From the NCBI GenBank assembly GCA_013003065.1, contig JABDLI010000212.1, positions 1 to 58,511 of the forward strand: DNA of 58,511 bases, read 5' to 3'. Source of the stretch: Phycisphaerales bacterium. Lineage in GTDB: Bacteria; Planctomycetota; Phycisphaerae; Phycisphaerales; SM1A02. The notes under the pieces are model-generated. The model was not told where the DNA came from, made no database searches, and worked only from the letters and a program-made list of their open reading frames with translations. Shown here one piece after another: positions 52,207 to 58,511 of this stretch. The position numbers and the translations under genes are program-made. How positions within the stretch are numbered: the stretch's first letter is position 1; every line of letters starts with the position of its first letter.

Positions 52207-52827
52207 ATGAGCGATCGCGACGAACAAACCCGAAGCCGCGCCGAGACGGTCGGTCGGCTGCTGCGGGGAGACGCCCCGGACGCGAAGGTGGCGGCGGCCG
52301 ATCTGCTGCCGATCCTCTACGACGAGCTGCGCACACTCGCGCGGGCCCGGATGGCCCGGGAGATGCCGGGGCAGACCATCCAGGCAACGGCCCTCGTCCA
52401 CGAGGCGTACCTTCGGCTCGTGGGGGACGAGGACCCGGGGTGGAACGGTCGCGGACATTTCTTCGGCGCCGCCGCGCTCGCCATGCGGCGGATCCTCGTC
52501 GAACAGGCTCGCCGCAAGGGCCGCGTGAAACACGGGGGCGACCGACAGCGTCAACCGCTCGAGGACGGCTGCATCGCGATCGAGCCGGAGGAACGCGACC
52601 TGCTGGCGGTCGACGACGCCGTGCGCCGTCTGGAGACGCGGGATCCACGCAAGGGGCAGATCGTCAACCTGCGGTACTTCGCCGGTCTCACCGCCGAGCA
52701 GACCGCCCACGCGCTCGGTGTTTCCCTGGGCACGGTCGAGCGGGAATGGCGTTTCATCAAGGCGTGGCTCCAGGAAGAGCTTGCGCAAACCGACCCGGAA
52801 GCGTCGGGGGGCTCCGGACGCGTTTGA
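52207..52827 (+). CDS. ECF sigma factor paired with a Ser/Thr kinase
   Basis: This 206-residue sigma factor of the planctomycete type (sigma70_ECF family) shows QATALVHEAYLRLV and GHFFGAAALAMRRILVEQAR in region 2 and VNLRYFAGLTAEQTAHALGV followed by SLGTVEREW in region 4. It is not closely similar to the sigma of the upstream CHAT operon. The kinase gene begins 49 nt after its stop, and in such pairs the kinase is thought to control the sigma. A -10-like TACAAT close to the ATG suggests a leaderless or nearly leaderless transcript. Confidence 0.93.
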   Translation: MSDRDEQTRSRAETVGRLLRGDAPDAKVAAADLLPILYDELRTLARARMAREMPGQTIQATALVHEAYLRLVGDEDPGWNGRGHFFGAAALAMRRILVEQARRKGRVKHGGDRQRQPLEDGCIAIEPEERDLLAVDDAVRRLETRDPRKGQIVNLRYFAGLTAEQTAHALGVSLGTVEREWRFIKAWLQEELAQTDPEASGGSGRV

Positions 52828-52876
52828 CGCACTGATTCGGGAGCCTTGGCCACCGCGCGAGGATCGAGACGTCGAC

Positions 52877-55800
52877 ATGAGCGAATCCGACCTTCAACGC
52901 GTCGAGATGCTCTTCCAGACGGCGGCCGATCTGCCGGCGGCCGAACGCGGGACCTTTCTCACGAACGCCTGCGGCGGCGACGTCGGCTTGCTCGCGCACG
53001 TCGAAGCCTTGCTCGGGCGTCTCGACGACGACGCACTCACGCTGCCCCCGTTGCCCCCGCTGCCCGAGGCGGCGGCGTCGCCGATCACGGAGGGACCGGG
53101 CACGATCATCGGCCGGTACAAGCTGCTCCAGGTGATCGGCGAGGGCGGCTTCGGCGTCGTGTACATGGCGGAGCAGCAGGAGCCGGTGGTCCGCCGGGTC
53201 GCGCTCAAGATCATCAAGCTCGGCATGGACACCCGCGAGGTCGTGGCGCGATTCGAGGCCGAGCGGCAGGCGCTCGCGCTCATGGATCATCCCAACATCG
53301 CACGGGTCCTCGATGGCGGGGCCACGGCGTCGGGACGCCCCTACTTCGTGATGGAGCTCGTCCGCGGTGTCGCCATCACCGACTACTGCGATCAGAACGA
53401 TCTCGGACCACACGAGCGGCTCGAGCTGTTCGAGCGCGTCTGTCATGCGGTCCAGCACGCCCACCAGAAGGGCGTCATCCACCGCGATCTCAAACCGAGC
53501 AACGTGCTCGTCACCATGCACGACGATCACCCGATTCCCAAGGTCATCGACTTCGGCGTCGCGAAGGCGATGCACACGCGGCTCACCGAGAAGACCCTGT
53601 TCACCCAGTTTCAGCAGTTCATCGGGACCCCGGCGTACATGAGCCCCGAACAGGCGCAGATGTCGGCGCTCGACGTCGACACCCGTACGGACATCTACGC
53701 GCTCGGCGTCCTGCTCTACGAGCTGCTGACGGGATCGACCCCGTTCGACTCCAAGTCCCTGCTCGATGCGGGTCTCGTCGAGGTTCAGCGGATCATCCGG
53801 GAGGATCACCCCCCCCGCCCCTCGCTGCGTATCAGCACGACCGGCGACGCGGCCGTCGCCCGCCAACGGGGCATGGACGTTCACGGTCTCTCCCGCCGGC
53901 TGCGGGGGGATCTCGACTGGATCGTCATGAAGGCCATGGAGAAGGAACGCGGTCGACGCTACGCCACGGCGAGCGCGTTGGCGGATGACATCCGGCGGCA
54001 TCTGCACGACGAGCCGGTCACCGCCGGGCCACCGGGGACGGCGTATCGCGTCCGCAAGTTCCTTGCACGGAACCGCGCGGCCGTGGTCATGGTCGGCGTC
54101 GTGCTGCTCGCGCTCGTCGGCGCCGTCATCGGCATCGGGCTGGGGAAGATCGAGGCCGATCGGAACGCGCGGCTGGCGCACACCAAGGCCGACCACGCGC
54201 TCGAGGCACTCGACTTCCTCGTCTCGACACTGTCGCTCGCCAACCCCGAGGTGAGCCTCAGCCCGAACGTCACGGTTCAGACGCTGCTCGACGACACCTC
54301 CGGACGCGTCGCGACGGCGTTCGCCGAGCAACCCTGGGCCGAAGCACGCGTCCGATCCGCGATCGGTCGCGCCTACGCCGCCCTCGGACAGCACGACCGC
54401 GCCGAACCCCATCTGCGACGCACCGTCGAGCTCGTGGACACGCTCCGGGCTCAGGCCGACCCGCTCGAGGACAACGCCGGATTCGACGCCGGAGACCACT
54501 ACGCCACACTGTGGGCGCTCACCAACGTCGCGTTCAATCTGGATCGCACCGATGCATTCGCGGTGGCGATGCGGGCACGGGAGGTGGGGCTCGATCACGT
54601 TTCCAGCGCGTACCCCGCCGTGGCCGAGGCGTTGCGTGCGTTCATCCGGGCGGTCGAGGCCGGCACGTGGTCGCAGGCGCCCCGGGCGATGGTCGGCGTC
54701 CCCCCCCTCTTCGATCGGGCCGCCAAGCTCGCCGACGCAACGCTGCCGCACGGTGACGAGCGTTGGCCGATCGTGGCGGACACGTTCCTCGTGGCCGGCT
54801 ACGAGGTCTGGTACACACCGCACGAGCCGATGTCCGAGCACTTCTTTGAGGAGGCGTTGGCCATCCAGCAGCGGGAGCTGAAACCCGATCATCCCGACAT
54901 CGCGACGACGGTCGGCTTGCTGGTCGGCGTGCTCAACAAGCTCGGGCGGAGCGTGGAGGCGGAGCGCCTGATTCGCGGCTCGCTCGAGCAGCTTCGACGC
55001 GTCCACGGCGCACGCGGTTTCCCGGTCGCGATCGCCGAATCGATGCTCGGCGAGAACCTCGTGCAACAGGAGCGTTACCGCGAGGCGCAGCCGCTCCTCG
55101 AGCGCAGCCACGAGCTCATCATGGCCACGGTCGGCAACGAGTCGAACTTCATGGCGATCGAGTCGATCGTCCGGCTGATCACGCTCTACGACGGCCTCGG
55201 AACACCGGAGAAGGCCGCGGCCCACCGGACCTCGATCGCACGCACCGCGGCGATCGGCGACGGCACCGCCATCTGGGAGATTGCTCGCCACGCCTTCGAT
55301 TCGGGGGATGCGTCGTTGATCGATGTCATGGACCAGCTGCAATCGGCGTGCGGCGGGGTGTCGATCACCGTCGCGCCGGGACGTCGCGCCCCCGGCGACG
55401 TCGCCCCGCTTCTCGCAAGGCTGGAGGATTCGCTCCGCGCGACGCTGAACGTGACCGAACACCGATCGCTGGCGGTCGCCCGCGTGCTCATCGGTTGGGC
55501 GAACGCACTTGATCCGGAGGCGGCGGCCACGCTGCGTCGCAGCTTGGCCCTGACTGCCCTTCCGTCCCTGCGTCACTGGAGCGACGAGCGTCCGGCCGAT
55601 CTCGCCGACGCGCTCGCCGTCCTCGCCGCGAACGCGGAACCGGACGAGCGGCATCAGCGGGCGGAGGAGGCCTGGGCCGTCCTGCGTGACGCGACGCCCG
55701 GCCGACGCTGGTTCAGCGCCACCACGGAGATCCGCGTCGGCCGCCTGCTGTTGGCGGAGGGCATGCACGCGGAGGCCGAGCACCTGCTGCGTCCGGCGTA

Positions 55801-55936
55801 CGACATCCTCCTGACGCAGCTTGGCGCGGACCACAGCGAGACCCTGCTGACGCGGTCGCTCTTGCATGAGCTGTACACGCAAACGGGCCGACCGGCGGAG
55901 GCGGCGGTGTTCGGGGCGTCGCCACCGGCCGGCTGA
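52877..55936 (+). CDS. transmembrane Ser/Thr protein kinase (PknB-like) with extracytoplasmic TPR region
   Basis: This 1019-residue kinase starts with the planctomycete leader (about 1-75, FQTAADLPAAERGTFL). The kinase domain follows (about 80-375) with a glycine loop GEGGFGVVY, K111 (ALKII), HRDLKPSN (D204), DFG (D225) and SPE. A long insert between DFG and SPE (HTRLTEKTLFTQFQQFIGTP) is typical of this group. One membrane segment lies at about 401-423. The external part holds TPR-like repeats (AEPHLRRTVELVDTL, ERYREAQPLLERSHEL). All catalytic residues are intact. It probably senses an envelope signal and acts with the sigma encoded just upstream. Confidence 0.94.
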   Translation: MSESDLQRVEMLFQTAADLPAAERGTFLTNACGGDVGLLAHVEALLGRLDDDALTLPPLPPLPEAAASPITEGPGTIIGRYKLLQVIGEGGFGVVYMAEQQEPVVRRVALKIIKLGMDTREVVARFEAERQALALMDHPNIARVLDGGATASGRPYFVMELVRGVAITDYCDQNDLGPHERLELFERVCHAVQHAHQKGVIHRDLKPSNVLVTMHDDHPIPKVIDFGVAKAMHTRLTEKTLFTQFQQFIGTPAYMSPEQAQMSALDVDTRTDIYALGVLLYELLTGSTPFDSKSLLDAGLVEVQRIIREDHPPRPSLRISTTGDAAVARQRGMDVHGLSRRLRGDLDWIVMKAMEKERGRRYATASALADDIRRHLHDEPVTAGPPGTAYRVRKFLARNRAAVVMVGVVLLALVGAVIGIGLGKIEADRNARLAHTKADHALEALDFLVSTLSLANPEVSLSPNVTVQTLLDDTSGRVATAFAEQPWAEARVRSAIGRAYAALGQHDRAEPHLRRTVELVDTLRAQADPLEDNAGFDAGDHYATLWALTNVAFNLDRTDAFAVAMRAREVGLDHVSSAYPAVAEALRAFIRAVEAGTWSQAPRAMVGVPPLFDRAAKLADATLPHGDERWPIVADTFLVAGYEVWYTPHEPMSEHFFEEALAIQQRELKPDHPDIATTVGLLVGVLNKLGRSVEAERLIRGSLEQLRRVHGARGFPVAIAESMLGENLVQQERYREAQPLLERSHELIMATVGNESNFMAIESIVRLITLYDGLGTPEKAAAHRTSIARTAAIGDGTAIWEIARHAFDSGDASLIDVMDQLQSACGGVSITVAPGRRAPGDVAPLLARLEDSLRATLNVTEHRSLAVARVLIGWANALDPEAAATLRRSLALTALPSLRHWSDERPADLADALAVLAANAEPDERHQRAEEAWAVLRDATPGRRWFSATTEIRVGRLLLAEGMHAEAEHLLRPAYDILLTQLGADHSETLLTRSLLHELYTQTGRPAEAAVFGASPPAG

Positions 55937-56134
55937 GCGGGATCGTCGTCCTCCCGCGAACCGCCTCCGCCGCGTCGCGACGCGGCACCAATCGCGTGCG
56001 GTCGCGCTTCGTTCGGGATCGATCAGGGCCAACCGGGCGATTTTGGGGGTCTTTCCGAGTCACCCTCGGTGTATCGTGGACATCTCGTTCGTCCACGACT
56101 GTCTACCCCGTCCCGGATCCAGAGGAGGACCCAC

Positions 56135-58306
56135 ATGTTGAGTCGATTCAGATACGCGGCCGCCGCGGTCGTGGGGGCCGCGTTGCTGGCGGCACCGGTC
56201 AACGCCGGCGGGCCCGGCTGCGAGGCCGACCTCGACGGCAGTGGCCTGGTCGACTTCCCCGACCTGCTCGAGCTGCTCGCATCATGGGGCCCCTGCCCCG
56301 GCTGCCCCGCCGACCTCAACGGCGATGACATTGTCTCTTTCGTCGACCTGCTGTCGATGCTGGCGGCGTGGGACACCGTGTGCACCGGCGGGAAGTTTGT
56401 CGCCACCGACATCGTCGGCGAGTCGCTCGGGGAGTATCCGTTCTTCCACTATGTCCGCGCGTTCAACGCGACCGACACGATCGAGATCGCGCTCGATCCC
56501 GGCCGGCACCCGGCGTTGATCGGTGCGACGGTCGACGCGTACATCACCGAGGCGAAGACCGCGGCCGAGTGGGACGGCGATGCGTCGCTGACCGATGTCC
56601 GCGGCAGCGCGCAGACGGTGACGTTCAGCGGCGTCGCGATTCAGGACACCGCGACCGTGCTCATCGGCGGCCTCGACGCCGAGGCGGGCACCGGTTTCGG
56701 CCACGGCTACGACCTCGTGCTCGACGTCGACGGCAGCGGCACGCTGACCGGCGGCGACTACATCGACGGCTACGGTGACGAGGCCGGCTTCTACGTCGTG
56801 CTCAAGCCGACGACGTCAGGACCGCTTGCCGTGTCGCAGCTGCTGTACACGGGCGGCACGTTCCTGGGCCAGAAGACCTACTACCCGTCCGACATCGCGT
56901 CGATGGGACAGTTGCCGCTCTTCGTGATCAGCCACGGCAACGGTCACCAGTACACGTGGTACGACTATCTCGGCACCCACCTCGCGTCCTACGGCTTCAT
57001 CGTGATGAGCCACCAGAACAACACGGGACCGGGCATCGAGACCGCATCCACGACCACGCTCACCAACACCGATTACCTCCTCGGCAACCTGGGGACGATC
57101 GGCGGCGGCGTGCTCGACGGCCACGTGGACACGAACACGATCATCTGGTCCGGGCACAGCCGGGGCGGGGAGGGCGTGGTTCGCGCGTACGACCGTCTGT
57201 TCGAAGGCGGCTTCTCGCCGAGCAACTACACCATCGACGACATCGTCCTGGTCTCCAGCATCTCGCCGACCGACTTCGGCGGCATCGGCGCCGCCATCGC
57301 CCAACCCCACGCGGTGGATTACCACCTCATCTACGGTTCCGCGGATGGTGACGTGAGCGGGTCCCCCGGTCTCGCCTGCTGCCAGCCGTTCCGCATCTAC
57401 GAGCGGGCGGAGCAGTGGAAGTCCGAGCATTACGTGCAAGGCGCGGACCACAACGACTTCAACTGCTGCGGCTTCAACGATTTCACGGGACCCGCCGGCA
57501 CGCAGATCGGACGCCCCGAAGCGCAAGCCGTCGCCAAGGCCGCGTATCTCGCCCTCGTGCAGAACCGCATCCGCGGCTCGCTGGCCGGCAAGGACTTCCT
57601 GACCCGCCAGTACGACGACCTGCGTCCGGGCGGCGTGTCGAGCACGACCATCGTGGACGTCGAGTACAACGACGGGCCGGGCGCCGGCAACTTCATCGTC
57701 GACAGCTTCCAGTCGCAAACCTCCACCGCGATCAGCAGCTCGGGCGGCGCCGTGAGCGGCACGGTCACCAACCGGCTCGAAAACCGGATGCGGGACGGCA
57801 ACACGTCGCTCTCGTGGACGGCAAGCGATCCGTGGAACGGCATGACGCGGGCCCTGGCGAGCGACGTCACCCGCGGCACCGTCTTCGACTGGAACACCGA
57901 CTCGTTCCTCGAGTTCGAGATCATCGCGTCCGAGCGAGATCTCACGGACGACAAGAACCTGTCGTTCCGGGCGTGCCAGGGCACGCGGCATCCGAACACG
58001 GTGTCCGAGCTCGACGACATGACGTTCACCGTGACGCTGCGCGACGGCAGCGGCACGACGAGCTCGATCAACATCGGCGCCTACGACGCCGGGATCGAAG
58101 AGCCGTACCAGCGGACCGGCTCCGGCAGCGGCGCCGGATGGGCGAACGAGTTCGAGGTCGTCCGGATCCGTCTGACCGACTTCCTCAACAACGGAAGCGG
58201 TCTCGACCTCGGCGACGTCGTCGCGATCCGGTTCGAGTTCGGCGCCACGTACGGATCGGCGAAGGGCCGCCTCGGCCTCGACGACATCGAGATTACCCAG
58301 GACTGA
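56135..58306 (+). CDS. secreted alpha/beta hydrolase with N-terminal GC-type dockerin
   Basis: This 723-residue exported protein has a signal peptide (about 1-24). Unusually, the GC-type dockerin comes next (about 28-82: ADLDGSGLVDFPDLLELLAS, CPGCPADLNGDDIVSFVDLL). A beta domain (about 85-225) precedes an alpha/beta hydrolase (about 230-500) with oxyanion segment LFVISHGNG, nucleophile elbow GHSRGG (S342) and a Cys-rich GADHNDFNCCGF loop, in the manner of cutinase-like or PET-hydrolase-like esterases. A C-terminal beta-sandwich (about 530-723) may bind polymer. GGAGG lies about 8 nt before the ATG. The substrate is not known. The 198 nt before it show no feature. Confidence 0.85.
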   Translation: MLSRFRYAAAAVVGAALLAAPVNAGGPGCEADLDGSGLVDFPDLLELLASWGPCPGCPADLNGDDIVSFVDLLSMLAAWDTVCTGGKFVATDIVGESLGEYPFFHYVRAFNATDTIEIALDPGRHPALIGATVDAYITEAKTAAEWDGDASLTDVRGSAQTVTFSGVAIQDTATVLIGGLDAEAGTGFGHGYDLVLDVDGSGTLTGGDYIDGYGDEAGFYVVLKPTTSGPLAVSQLLYTGGTFLGQKTYYPSDIASMGQLPLFVISHGNGHQYTWYDYLGTHLASYGFIVMSHQNNTGPGIETASTTTLTNTDYLLGNLGTIGGGVLDGHVDTNTIIWSGHSRGGEGVVRAYDRLFEGGFSPSNYTIDDIVLVSSISPTDFGGIGAAIAQPHAVDYHLIYGSADGDVSGSPGLACCQPFRIYERAEQWKSEHYVQGADHNDFNCCGFNDFTGPAGTQIGRPEAQAVAKAAYLALVQNRIRGSLAGKDFLTRQYDDLRPGGVSSTTIVDVEYNDGPGAGNFIVDSFQSQTSTAISSSGGAVSGTVTNRLENRMRDGNTSLSWTASDPWNGMTRALASDVTRGTVFDWNTDSFLEFEIIASERDLTDDKNLSFRACQGTRHPNTVSELDDMTFTVTLRDGSGTTSSINIGAYDAGIEEPYQRTGSGSGAGWANEFEVVRIRLTDFLNNGSGLDLGDVVAIRFEFGATYGSAKGRLGLDDIEITQD

Positions 58307-58341
58307 ACGAGCCCCCCGCTCGACTTGAAAGGACACGACCG

Positions 58342-58511
58342 ATGAGATTCATACGACCACTTCTGGCGATGGGGATGCTCGCGACCGCCACCGCCATCGT
58401 CTCCGCCGCCCCGCCCGCCGTACCGGCCACGCCCGCGGCGATCGACCAGCTCGTCTACGCCCAGCCGTTCACGCTCGATGAAGCGTTCCGCTTCGAGTGG
58501 CAGCAGGAGAA
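58342..58511 (+). CDS. secreted protein, 5' part only (cut by window end)
   Basis: The first 56 residues of an exported protein are visible. AAAGGA lies 8 nt before the ATG. A clear signal peptide (MRFIRPLLAMGMLATATAIV, cleavage near SAA-PP) is followed by an Ala/Pro-rich stretch and FTLDEAFRFEWQQE. It lies 35 nt after the hydrolase gene on the same strand, so it may be cotranscribed. Family unknown from this fragment. Confidence 0.75.
   Translation, partial: MRFIRPLLAMGMLATATAIVSAAPPAVPATPAAIDQLVYAQPFTLDEAFRFEWQQE

Overview
The window reads as chromosomal DNA of a very GC-rich planctomycete, most likely from the class Phycisphaerae. Four lines of evidence support this. Seven secreted proteins carry paired EF-hand-like modules of the type known as GC-type dockerins (DLDGDG...LL..LAxWGxCxxCPADLDGDG). 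An ECF sigma factor sits directly upstream of a kinase-TPR protein, which is a classic planctomycete pair. DCNGNGIPDDVE-type repeats are present, and so is an exosortase. There are no phage genes, no insertion sequences and no CRISPR array. The lineage call is inferred from these features only.

Layout. 0-8.5 kb: two convergent four-helix-bundle genes, repeat-rich DNA, a VKOR-DsbA oxidative-folding fusion, argS, a B12-binding/MeaB-type GTPase fusion and prpB; the last two both point to propionyl-CoA disposal. 8.6-15.1 kb: a TolC-type lipoprotein with its periplasmic adaptor, diverging from a GH35-like protein that lacks the expected acid/base residue. 15.2-21.0 kb: a compact phosphorelay operon made of a GAF/PAS hybrid kinase with two REC domains and an Hpt, a REC-kinase protein and three single-domain receivers. 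21.2-26.7 kb: dihydrolipoyl dehydrogenase, an M28 peptidase of the glutamate carboxypeptidase II type, a secreted PQQ-type sugar dehydrogenase with a dockerin, and tRNA-Ile(GAU). 26.8-36.5 kb: a Tat-exported epimerase, an esterase-TPR protein, a TetR/membrane protein/WD40 operon with a clear palindromic operator, a secreted prolyl oligopeptidase, and a membrane protein overlapping an M48 protease.

36.6-46.3 kb: an exosortase operon with two associated membrane proteins, then four secreted GC-dockerin proteins: a choice-of-anchor E protein, a HAF-repeat protein and two close tandem paralogues. One paralogue carries a von Willebrand A insertion, and the two share upstream leader blocks. 46.7-52.1 kb: an operon of ECF sigma factor, anti-sigma-like protein, TPR-CHAT caspase-like protease and secreted subtilase-dockerin. 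I regard this as the most interesting system in the window, because it resembles other sigma factor/CHAT protease control modules. 52.2-55.9 kb: a second ECF sigma factor with a transmembrane Ser/Thr kinase-TPR protein. 56.1-58.5 kb: a secreted alpha/beta hydrolase with its dockerin at the N terminus, and the start of another secreted protein cut by the window edge.

Between genes lie several families of non-coding repeats: perfect 28-29 bp inverted repeats beginning GGTGCCACGGACAGCG, a composite repeat block at 6.3-6.9 kb, a 43-bp imperfect inverted repeat near 0.9 kb, and three degenerate CGGACR hexamer arrays. The high GC content produces many long overlapping reading frames; they are treated here as shadows of the listed genes.
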